A stretch of 5,644 nucleotides of DNA from Campylobacterota bacterium (lineage in GTDB: Bacteria; Campylobacterota; Campylobacteria; Campylobacterales; JALSKU01). This document shows positions 1 through 5,459 of the stretch, piece after piece. Both the position numbers and the translations under genes were made by a program. Where the stretch lies: NCBI GenBank assembly GCA_013153915.1, contig JAADDL010000033.1, forward strand, positions 1-5,644, in the 5' to 3' direction. How positions within the stretch are numbered: the first letter of the stretch is position 1; the number at the start of each line of letters is the position of its first letter. The notes under the pieces were generated by a model. It was not told the origin of the DNA. It saw only the letters and a program-made list of their open reading frames with translations, and did not search any database.

Positions 1-1013
1 TCTGCTAGTAGGTGGTGAGACCAAACCATCCAAGAGACGATAAGTTCAAGCATCAATGCCGCTCTAGCGACATTTTCCATAAATAGTTTTTGACCGGTGA
101 TAATGGTAGCCAAAAGATACCAAGAACCTGCAACATAGATAAGAACCAAACCATCTGCAACCAAGTCAAGTCCCCACCAAAAGTAGTTTTTATATAAAAG
201 TGCGTCAATTGCAGATACATCCAAAGGATGACCGGCAGCTGAGAATATAAGATAAACTAGTACCAATACTCCGGCACTAAGTATAACCAAAGCGTCCAAG
301 AAAGTATCAACCGTACCTCTAAAGATAGCAACAACAGGAAGTGCTAATGCCGGCTCTTTTGAGTATGGTGGCTTTCCGGTAAGCTTGTGCCAAAGGTTTA
401 ACATACCGTCTATACCAAAACCGCTTATAACAAGCTCTTTTGTAGTTTTATTTTTATGAACTCCTACTCTTGCAAAGATAGTTGCGTATATATTGTAGAT
501 AAAGCCAAGAGTTCCTACCATGATAAGTGCAACACCAACGATAAAGACTATACCTCCAATAACTTGAAACTGTTTTAGGTCAGCCGGTAGAGGCCAGTAT
601 AGTGTATAAAGAGGTGCATAGTGCCAAGCAAATGCAGCTATCCAAGCCAAAGCTGTTCCTAAAGTGATAAGAATCCAAACGGCATTTGCAAGCTTGATAC
701 TATAAAGTGGTTTTTTTGTTAAAAAAGGTACTAAAAACATAAAAGCTGCAAAAACAAGCTGATAGGTCGAGCCAAATATTGCTACTATCGGGTGTGCCGT
801 CATAATAGAGAAAAAGTGTGATGCATGAGAAAACATATCTGGCAATGGATTTGAAGGACCTGTTTTTACAAGTCTCATAATAAGTCCCTCTATAGCCAAA
901 AGACCGAAAAATAAAAATGACATTACTACGGATCTAAGCGTAACCTTTTGCAGAGCGTTTAAGCTTGTATGATCAAAGTTAGTTCCGTTTATTAAAGTTT
1001 TAGCAAAACTCAT
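1..1013 (-). CDS. Heme-copper nitric oxide reductase-like catalytic subunit I (gNOR-like), 3' end outside window
   Basis: Partial gene: 337 N-terminal codons are present and the C-terminus lies beyond the left edge. The start ATG overlaps the stop of the upstream subunit II gene (TAATG) and has a GGAGG six bases before it. The protein is strongly hydrophobic, with membrane segments near residues 28-46, 72-98, 109-131, 148-178, 225-257, 276-306 and from 315 on. His74 (TAHP, second helix) fits the low-spin heme ligand. The WSHHLL stretch gives His333-His334, the helix VII metal-ligating pair. In helix VI, WWGLDLVADG aligns by eye with NorB WWVVHLWVEG. Asp283 therefore sits where the first metal-ligating His would be, and Asp287 at the NorB Glu. 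There is no HPEVY motif with its His-Tyr crosslink. Known of the family: heme-copper subunits I bind a low-spin heme and a high-spin heme/metal centre in the membrane and reduce O2 or NO. Inference: NO reduction, by a divergent gNOR-type enzyme. An O2-reducing or otherwise altered enzyme is not excluded. The helix X heme ligands are outside the window. Confidence 0.75.
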   Translation of the reverse strand, partial: MSFAKTLINGTNFDHTSLNALQKVTLRSVVMSFLFFGLLAIEGLIMRLVKTGPSNPLPDMFSHASHFFSIMTAHPIVAIFGSTYQLVFAAFMFLVPFLTKKPLYSIKLANAVWILITLGTALAWIAAFAWHYAPLYTLYWPLPADLKQFQVIGGIVFIVGVALIMVGTLGFIYNIYATIFARVGVHKNKTTKELVISGFGIDGMLNLWHKLTGKPPYSKEPALALPVVAIFRGTVDTFLDALVILSAGVLVLVYLIFSAAGHPLDVSAIDALLYKNYFWWGLDLVADGLVLIYVAGSWYLLATIITGQKLFMENVARAALMLELIVSWMVWSHHLLA

Positions 1014-1606
1014 TAGTTACCTCCTTTATTGTCGCATCCGACAACTTTTACTGCATTTTTTACCATCATCAGATCGTTACCTTTCTCGTCATATTGAGCC
1101 GGTCCCGAATATTCTGTTGAAGTCAAGTTGAAAACTCCGTCGAAGTTAAATGTCCACATAAGGTCATTTTTTCTATGAGGGTCAACTTGCATTTGGGTAA
1201 CCATTGTGCCGTCTTGTCTAAAAAGACCGAAACCATACATCAAGTCATCGCTTTCAACTATGAAAAGAGTGGGCTTTTTGCAGTTTACTACCATTTGTTT
1301 TGCCGGTAGCGTCCACTTGTGGTCTTTTATCTTTATATGAAAAACCTTGTCCGGTTTTATCTCATGTCTCATCATGTCCTCTTGTACCCAAGGAATAGTG
1401 TTGTATGTAAAAATATGATGTCCAACACCTCCTATAACCAAAAATGCGATATAACCATAGAATGGTATTCTTACGATAGATTTTGCTTTCTCTTTTTTTG
1501 TAAGATTAAAAGCAAACCATGCAATTACCGATATAATGATAAATGCATATATCGTGTATGCCACGCTATGGAACTTAAGTAATTCGATAGAATTTGCAAA
1601 AGTCAT
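1013..1606 (-). CDS. Membrane-anchored cupredoxin subunit II of the heme-copper/NOR-like complex, CuA ligands lost
   Basis: 197 residues. The start ATG has a strong AAGGAGG just upstream. Two membrane helices (about residues 16-34 and 48-66) are followed by a periplasmic cupredoxin-like domain (about 85-190), the layout of cytochrome oxidase subunit II. The loop S163-T-E-Y-S-G-P-A-Q171 matches the usual CuA loop CSEYCGPGH, but both Cys are Ser and the His is Gln. In DLMYGFGL, Tyr124 occupies the position of the first CuA His (usual DVIHGFG). A Met pair (180-181) remains near the Met-ligand position. A CuA centre is therefore unlikely. By analogy with CuA-less quinol oxidases, electrons may enter from quinol or directly from a c-type cytochrome; this is inference. 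The gene is first in a two-gene unit with subunit I, and its C-terminal Gly-Gly codons (GGAGGT) supply the next gene's ribosome binding site. The subunit II fold is fairly certain; the exact enzyme family is less so. Confidence 0.75.
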   Translation of the reverse strand: MTFANSIELLKFHSVAYTIYAFIIISVIAWFAFNLTKKEKAKSIVRIPFYGYIAFLVIGGVGHHIFTYNTIPWVQEDMMRHEIKPDKVFHIKIKDHKWTLPAKQMVVNCKKPTLFIVESDDLMYGFGLFRQDGTMVTQMQVDPHRKNDLMWTFNFDGVFNLTSTEYSGPAQYDEKGNDLMMVKNAVKVVGCDNKGGN

Positions 1607-1617
1607 ATCTCCTCCTT
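1607..1617 (-). promoter_or_regulatory. Ribosome binding site of subunit II gene
   Basis: Read on the minus strand, AAGGAGGAGAT immediately precedes the ATG. This is a near-perfect Shine-Dalgarno sequence and supports the chosen start. Confidence 0.8.
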
Positions 1618-1633
1618 ATAAAATTTAAAAGAT

Positions 1634-1639
1634 ATTGTA
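1634..1639 (-). promoter_or_regulatory. Predicted -10 element of the NOR-like operon
   Basis: On the minus strand this reads TACAAT, a good -10 hexamer. It would place the transcription start near 1627, giving a leader of about 20 bases. No -35 is evident, as expected for an activator-dependent promoter. The choice is supported by the exact -41.5 spacing to the upstream Fnr-type box. It rests on sequence only. Confidence 0.5.
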
Positions 1640-1661
1640 ATGGAATTTAAATTTTTTTTCA

Positions 1662-1675
1662 TTGATTAAGGTCAA
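1662..1675 (-). promoter_or_regulatory. Crp/Fnr-family (FNR/DNR/NNR-type) binding site
   Basis: The plus strand reads TTGATTAAGGTCAA, that is TTGAT-N4-GTCAA; the minus strand reads TTGAC-N4-ATCAA. Each half-site is a full match to a Crp/Fnr-family half-site (TTGAT/ATCAA for FNR, TTGAC/GTCAA for NNR/DNR). The centre at 1668.5 lies at -41.5 from the predicted start site of the minus-strand operon, the class II activator position. Known: regulators of this family switch on denitrification genes under low oxygen or NO. Which regulator binds here cannot be told from the window. Confidence 0.6.
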
Positions 1676-1688
1676 TAAAATGATATTT

Positions 1689-1710
1689 ATAAATTAATAT
1701 GATAATTTAT
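1689..1710. repeat. AT-only inverted repeat, 8-bp arms
   Basis: ATAAATTA and TAATTTAT flank a six-base spacer (ATATGA), forming a perfect 8+8 palindrome between the two divergent promoters. It could be a site for a dimeric regulator, or chance in a very AT-rich stretch. No known operator was recognised. Confidence 0.3.
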
Positions 1711-1762
1711 TTTTCTTTAAGTTACAAATATGATACGGTTTTAAAAAAAATTCAGATAAATT

Positions 1763-1771
1763 TGATATAAT
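1763..1771 (+). promoter_or_regulatory. Extended -10 promoter of the thi operon
   Basis: TGATATAAT matches the extended -10 form TGn-TATAAT exactly. There is no convincing -35; the upstream DNA is A/T-rich tracts, as in Campylobacterota housekeeping promoters. The predicted start near 1778 coincides with the first base of the riboswitch P1 stem, which supports the assignment. Confidence 0.7.
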
Positions 1772-1777
1772 ACAAAA

Positions 1778-1876
1778 AAACTAGGAGAGCTGATAAAATC
1801 GGCTGAGAGTAGAGGTGTGTACCTCTTTATCCTTGTACCTGATCCGGATAATGCCGGCGAAGGGAAGTTGTAGTTT
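1778..1876 (+). ncRNA. TPP riboswitch (THI-box aptamer)
   Basis: The conserved THI-box blocks are present: GGCTGAGA at 1801-1808, ACCTGAT at 1837-1843, and GATAAT...GCGAAGGGAAG ending at 1867. Visible pairing: P1 AAACTA (1778-1783) with TAGTTT (1871-1876). P2 AGCTGA (1788-1793) with TCGGCT (1799-1804). P3 AGAGGT (1811-1816) with ACCTCT (1821-1826), closing a GTGT loop. P4 TCCTT (1830-1834) with AAGGG (1860-1864). P5 CCGG (1844-1847) with CCGG (1854-1857). Known: the element binds thiamine pyrophosphate and represses downstream thi genes. It sits directly upstream of thiD and so should control the whole thiDSGHE transcript. CTGAGA in the pyrimidine-sensing arm and GCGAAGGGAA in the pyrophosphate arm are intact, so it should be functional. 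Confidence 0.95.
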
Positions 1877-1880
1877 TAAG

Positions 1881-1920
1881 CTTCCTCTCTTGCAAATTCG
1901 GAAATTTATCTTTAAGTGAG
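1881..1920 (+). promoter_or_regulatory. Putative riboswitch expression platform sequestering the thiD ribosome binding site
   Basis: CTCTCTT (1885-1891) can pair with AAGTGAG (1914-1920), the probable Shine-Dalgarno of thiD, with one internal mismatch. A nested AAATT/AATTT stem (1894-1898 with 1903-1907) closes the hairpin. The overlapping CTTCCT (1881-1886) can instead pair with GGGAAG (1862-1867), which includes the 3' strand of P4 in the aptamer. The two pairings exclude each other. That suggests TPP binding frees the pyrimidine tract to mask the ribosome site. No U-tract follows, so translational control is more likely than termination. The pairing was done by eye. Confidence 0.45.
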
Positions 1921-1925
1921 CCGTA

Positions 1926-2732
1926 TTGAAAAAGGTATTAAGTATTGCAGGTTTTGACCCTACTACCGGTGCGGGAGTTCAGGCTGATGTTAAGACTATC
2001 TTGGATCTTGGCGGTTATCCTCTCGGCGTATCGACATCCATAACGGTACAAAATAGTAAAAAAGTGTATGCAAAAGAGGATATAAGCCCTAAAACCGTAA
2101 AAGAGCAAATTGAGGCTATCTTAAGCGATATCGATGTGGACGCTGTTAAGATAGGTATGTTGGGCAATAAGGAAAATATTAAACATATTTCAAAAAGTAT
2201 AAAAGATATAAAAGCTCCAATCGTTTTAGACCCGGTTATGATATCGACTTCTGGTTGTAGGTTGCTTGATAAAGACGCTATAAAAGTTTTAAAAAAGAGA
2301 CTGTTGCCGATTTGTGATTTGGTTACTCCCAATATTTACGAGGCTTCTTTTTTAAGCGGTATCGAAATATCGAGTTTAAAAGATATGAAAAAAGCGGCTA
2401 AAAGATTGACGAAAACGGGCGCTAAAGCCGTACTTTTAAAAGGAGGTCATCTAAAAGGCGAATTTGCCGTAGATATCTTATATAAAGACGGTAAATTTAC
2501 TACTTTTAAATCAAAAAAGATAGATGAACAAAAAAGTTATCATGGGACGGGATGTGTACTTTCAACCGCTATAGCCTTTTATCTCGCAAAAGGATTTGGA
2601 ATGAAAAAAGCGGTTAAAAAAGCTAAAAAATATATCGATAAAAGTATAAAAAAGAGTTTTCAAATAAGCAAATTAGGCTCATATATGCTTGGAGTAGGGG
2701 TAAAAAACGGTGCAAATCAAAATAAACGGTAA
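1926..2732 (+). CDS. thiD: Hydroxymethylpyrimidine/phosphomethylpyrimidine kinase ThiD
   Basis: 268 residues, the usual ThiD length. This cytosolic ribokinase-fold enzyme phosphorylates HMP to HMP-P and then HMP-PP, the pyrimidine donor for ThiE. Visible motifs: SIAGFDPTTGAGVQAD (residues 6-21, substrate-binding N-terminus), KIGML (75-79), DPVM (102-105), TPN (134-136), LKGGH (171-175) and the anion-hole/catalytic HGTGC (206-210) with the family Cys at 210. The family usually has SDSSGGAG or DPSGGAG near the N-terminus; here it is DPTTGAG. The start is TTG, chosen because no ATG or GTG precedes the conserved SIAG block and AAGTGAG lies five bases upstream. First gene after the TPP riboswitch. 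The 3' end overlaps thiS by 23 bases. A Lys-rich C-terminal part (227-243) is unremarkable for an AT-rich genome. A pyridoxal kinase is the alternative, but the operon context argues for ThiD. Confidence 0.95.
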   Translation: MKKVLSIAGFDPTTGAGVQADVKTILDLGGYPLGVSTSITVQNSKKVYAKEDISPKTVKEQIEAILSDIDVDAVKIGMLGNKENIKHISKSIKDIKAPIVLDPVMISTSGCRLLDKDAIKVLKKRLLPICDLVTPNIYEASFLSGIEISSLKDMKKAAKRLTKTGAKAVLLKGGHLKGEFAVDILYKDGKFTTFKSKKIDEQKSYHGTGCVLSTAIAFYLAKGFGMKKAVKKAKKYIDKSIKKSFQISKLGSYMLGVGVKNGANQNKR

Positions 2733-2913
2733 AATAAAAGATATAAAAGACGATACGCTTTTGAGCGATTTTTTGAGACAAAACGGTATAGTCGACCAAA
2801 GGAGTGTTGTTGTCGTGATAAATGAAAATATCATAAAAAAAGATGATTTTGATAGTGTTAAAATAGCTAAAAACGATGAGATTGAGATACTTCGTTTCGT
2901 ATCGGGAGGTTGA
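2710..2913 (+). CDS. thiS: Sulfur carrier protein ThiS
   Basis: 67 residues, the usual ThiS size, with a ubiquitin-like beta-grasp pattern. It begins MQIKINGK and ends FVSGG. The C-terminal Gly-Gly is the site that is adenylated and converted to a thiocarboxylate, which gives sulfur to ThiG. The start is GTG, inside the end of thiD in another frame; AGGGG lies nine bases upstream. The 23-base overlap with thiD implies translational coupling. The Gly-Gly codons (GGAGGT) also form the Shine-Dalgarno of thiG. The adenylating enzyme ThiF, often encoded next to thiS, is absent here, so activation must come from a ThiF/MoeB-like protein encoded elsewhere. Confidence 0.93.
   Translation: MQIKINGKIKDIKDDTLLSDFLRQNGIVDQRSVVVVINENIIKKDDFDSVKIAKNDEIEILRFVSGG
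2904..2909 (+). promoter_or_regulatory. thiG ribosome binding site inside the thiS C-terminus
   Basis: GGGAGG lies six bases before the ATG at 2916. An in-frame TTG at 2910 would directly abut this site with no spacing, so the site decides the thiG start in favour of ATG 2916. Confidence 0.75.
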
Positions 2914-2915
2914 CG

Positions 2916-3686
2916 ATGAGTAATGATTTGGTGCTTGGTGGCGTAAAATTTACAAACAGACTCTTTACGGGTACGGGAAAATTTCCCGATAAAAATCTCA
3001 TACCCAAAATCATAAATTCAAGCGGATCCAAGATGATAACCGTAGCGTTAAGAAGAGTGGATTTTGATATGCCGGAAGAGAATATTTTGGAATATATCCC
3101 CAAAGATACGATACTTTTGCCCAATACTTCGGGGGCTAGAAACGCTAAAGAAGCCGTCAAGATAGCTCTTATCGCAAGAGAAGCGGGATGCGGGAATTTT
3201 ATAAAGATAGAGGTTATAAACGATATGAAATACCTTTTGCCCGATAATGAAGAGACGATAAAAGCGACTCAAATATTGGCAAAAGAGGGCTTTACGGTGC
3301 TTCCGTACGTAATGCCGGACTTGACGGTGGCTAAAAAGTTGCAAGATGCCGGAGCTAGCGCGGTGATGCCTTTGGGTTCTCCGATAGGTTCAAACCAAGG
3401 TCTTCAGACAAAAAGCATGATAAAGATATTGATAGATAATATCTCTTTGCCTATAGTGGTGGACGCCGGTATCGGCAAACCTTCTCAAGCGGCGGAGGCT
3501 ATGGAGATGGGAGCCGATGCGGTCTTGGTAAACTCCGCTATCGCAAATGCGGGTGACCCAGAGACTATGGCTAAAGCTTTTTCGATGGCTGTAGAGGCGG
3601 GCAGGATGGCTTACGAGGCAAAATTGGCTAGCGAGTTTGACAAAGCCGTAGCGTCATCACCTTTGACCGGTTTTTTACATGATTGA
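2916..3686 (+). CDS. thiG: Thiazole synthase ThiG
   Basis: 256 residues from the ATG at 2916, full family length. Cytosolic TIM-barrel enzyme that condenses 1-deoxy-D-xylulose 5-phosphate, dehydroglycine and the ThiS thiocarboxylate into the thiazole phosphate carboxylate. Visible: FTGTGKF (17-23), TVALRR (42-47), LLPNTSGARNAKEAV (67-81), IKIEV (96-100) with Lys97 as the Schiff-base residue, LLPD (107-110), and the phosphate-binding barrel end VVDAGIGKPSQAAEAMEMGADAVLVNSAIA in two blocks (181-200 and 201-210). It starts two bases after the thiS stop and overlaps thiH by eight bases. The partner ThiH is present, so the dehydroglycine comes from tyrosine rather than from glycine through ThiO. 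Confidence 0.97.
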   Translation: MSNDLVLGGVKFTNRLFTGTGKFPDKNLIPKIINSSGSKMITVALRRVDFDMPEENILEYIPKDTILLPNTSGARNAKEAVKIALIAREAGCGNFIKIEVINDMKYLLPDNEETIKATQILAKEGFTVLPYVMPDLTVAKKLQDAGASAVMPLGSPIGSNQGLQTKSMIKILIDNISLPIVVDAGIGKPSQAAEAMEMGADAVLVNSAIANAGDPETMAKAFSMAVEAGRMAYEAKLASEFDKAVASSPLTGFLHD

Positions 3687-4815
3687 TTTAAGAGATTATG
3701 ACTCTTTTGAGCCTATTTTAGATAGTTTTGAGGATTTTGATTTTGAAAGTTATCTGCTTAAAGTAGAGGATGAGGATATAAGAAGAACTCTTCAAAAAGA
3801 TAACCTAAGCTATCTTGACTTTTTAAATCTACTATCTCCAAAAGCTCAAAACTATCTTGAGGATATGGCCAGATTGTCTCAAAAGCACTATCTTAGACAT
3901 TTTGGTAGAACCATAGGGCTATATATACCCATCTATATCTCCAACTACTGTTCTAGCGATTGCGCATATTGCGGTTTTAGCAAGAAAAATAAGATAACAA
4001 GAAAACATTTAAACGCCAAAGAGATAGAAAAAGAGGCAAAAGAGATAGCCAAAACCGGCATAAAACATATATTGCTTTTAACCGGAGAGTCTAAAAAGAT
4101 GGCAAATCTTGAGTATCTTTTGGATGCGGTTAGGGTATTGAAAAAATATTTTAGCTCCGTTTCCATAGAGATATATCCCATGGAAATTAACGAATATAAA
4201 GAGTTAAAAAAAGCCGGAGTCGACGGCTTGACCGTCTATCAAGAGGTGTATGACAGAAAAATATATAGCGAAGTTCATACTTCAGGAGAAAAAAGAGATT
4301 TTTCATATAGATTAAACACTCCCGAAAGAGGCGCTAAAGCAGGTTTTAGAGCTATTAGTATCGGCTCCTTGTTCGGTCTTGGCAAGATAGAAAAAGAGGC
4401 TTTTTTTAGCGGACTTCATGCTAAATATCTGATGGATAAATATCTTGAGTGCGAAATCTCCCTATCTCTACCGAGAATCAACCATGCCGAAGGGGATTTT
4501 AAACCGAAATACACACTTGACGATAAGACGTTTTTGCAAATCATGTTGGCTTATAGGATTTATATGCCTATGGTCGGTATCAATGTATCGACAAGAGAGA
4601 GAGCCGAATTTAGAGACAATCTTATAGGTCTTGGCGTTACAAGGCTTTCGGCAGGGTCTAAGACCGATGTGGGAGGATATGAAGGCAAAGATAGTTCAAC
4701 GGCTCAGTTTGACATATCGGACGATAGAAGCGTGGACGAGATAGTTAAAGCGATAAAACAAAAAGGTTATCAGCCCGTTTTTAAAGATTGGTTAGTACAG
4801 ATAGGAGAAGAGTGA
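3679..4815 (+). CDS. thiH: 2-iminoacetate (dehydroglycine) synthase ThiH, radical SAM
   Basis: 378 residues, full length. A [4Fe-4S] radical-SAM enzyme that cleaves tyrosine to p-cresol and dehydroglycine for ThiG; an oxygen-sensitive, anaerobic-type route. The cluster motif is CSSDCAYC (Cys91, Cys95, Cys98; CX3CX2C), followed by the family-typical GFSKKNKI. TGES (135-138) is the GGE-like SAM-binding motif. The C-terminal region INVSTRERAEFRDNL (301-315), with SAGSKTDVGGY (324-334), is the part typical of ThiH and related BATS-domain enzymes. The start ATG overlaps the thiG end, and the stop overlaps the thiE start (TGATG), so it is likely translated as part of a coupled series. HydG is the nearest relative in fold, but it is longer with an extra C-terminal cluster and is excluded by length and context. 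Confidence 0.96.
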   Translation: MIDLRDYDSFEPILDSFEDFDFESYLLKVEDEDIRRTLQKDNLSYLDFLNLLSPKAQNYLEDMARLSQKHYLRHFGRTIGLYIPIYISNYCSSDCAYCGFSKKNKITRKHLNAKEIEKEAKEIAKTGIKHILLLTGESKKMANLEYLLDAVRVLKKYFSSVSIEIYPMEINEYKELKKAGVDGLTVYQEVYDRKIYSEVHTSGEKRDFSYRLNTPERGAKAGFRAISIGSLFGLGKIEKEAFFSGLHAKYLMDKYLECEISLSLPRINHAEGDFKPKYTLDDKTFLQIMLAYRIYMPMVGINVSTRERAEFRDNLIGLGVTRLSAGSKTDVGGYEGKDSSTAQFDISDDRSVDEIVKAIKQKGYQPVFKDWLVQIGEE

Positions 4816-5459
4816 TGAGAAAAGAGATTCCTTTGGGACTTTACGGTATAACCGCCGAAAATTTCGCAAACGGCAAAAGCAATATCGAATGCGTCAAAGA
4901 GATGATAAAAGCCGGTATAAAAATCATCCAGTATAGAGAAAAACAAAAATCTTTAAAGCAAAAGGCTAAAGAGGCTAAAGAGATAGCAAAGATATGCAAA
5001 GATAACGATGTAGTGTTTATAGTCAATGACCATGTCGATATAGCTCTGCTTGTAGAGGCGGACGGAGTTCATATAGGTCAAGACGATATGGATATCCAAG
5101 ATGTTAGAAAAATAATCCCTCAAGATATGATAGTGGGTTTGTCTACTCATTGCAAAGAGGACGCTATAAACGCCGTCAAAAACGGAGCTGATTATATAGG
5201 AGTAGGACCGATATTTAAAACTACCACCAAAGATAGAGAACCGGTCGGCTTGGAGTATCTTGAGTTTGTCGTAAAAAATATAGATATACCGTTTGTGGCG
5301 ATAGGGGGTATTAAAGAGCATAATATCGACGATATTGTCAAAACGGGTGCTAAAAGAGTAAGTCTTGTAAGTGAGATAGTGGGTGCTAAAGATATCGGCA
5401 AAAAGATAGAGAGGCTTTTAAATAAAATGCAAGAGTGTAATTATATGGAGAGTTTGTAG
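4815..5459 (+). CDS. thiE: Thiamine-phosphate synthase ThiE
   Basis: 214 residues, normal for the family. Cytosolic TIM-barrel enzyme that joins HMP-PP (from ThiD) and thiazole phosphate (from ThiG) to give thiamine phosphate and pyrophosphate. Motifs in order: LYGIT (9-13), IQYREK (38-43), FIVNDHVDIAL (68-78), ADGVHIGQDD (82-91, Mg/pyrophosphate contacts), GLSTH (108-112), DYIGVGPIFKTTTK (126-139), FVAIGGI (160-166) and VSLVSEI (182-188). The ATG at 4815 shares one base with the thiH stop and has GGAGAAG at 4803-4809. A TTG- or GTG-type start further upstream would add residues that precede the conserved region and lack a ribosome site. Last gene of the operon. Its final 19 bases overlap the convergent regulator gene. 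Confidence 0.96.
   Translation: MRKEIPLGLYGITAENFANGKSNIECVKEMIKAGIKIIQYREKQKSLKQKAKEAKEIAKICKDNDVVFIVNDHVDIALLVEADGVHIGQDDMDIQDVRKIIPQDMIVGLSTHCKEDAINAVKNGADYIGVGPIFKTTTKDREPVGLEYLEFVVKNIDIPFVAIGGIKEHNIDDIVKTGAKRVSLVSEIVGAKDIGKKIERLLNKMQECNYMESL

Noticed and set aside
1..1013. Standard O2-reducing cytochrome c oxidase subunit I
   Set aside because: The HPEVY motif and its His/Tyr residues are absent, the helix VI metal ligand position is Asp, and the partner subunit lacks CuA ligands. An NO reductase-like enzyme fits better.
1319..1582. Open frame of 87 codons on the plus strand
   Set aside because: It lies wholly antisense to the well-supported subunit II gene, has no ribosome site and no recognisable family pattern.
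1762..1775. Possible second Fnr-type box, TTGAT-N4-TACAA
   Set aside because: Only one half-site matches, and the similarity arises from the extended -10 element of the thi promoter.
2910..2915. TTG at 2910 as the start of thiG, giving two extra residues
   Set aside because: It directly abuts the GGGAGG ribosome site with no spacing; the ATG at 2916 has correct spacing and is the better codon.
4445..4627. Open frame of 60 codons on the plus strand within thiH
   Set aside because: Shadow frame fully inside thiH; the translation shows no family pattern.
4788..4814. Upstream start for thiE adding nine residues
   Set aside because: It lies inside thiH without a ribosome site; the ATG at 4815 has GGAGAAG upstream and the usual stop-start overlap.
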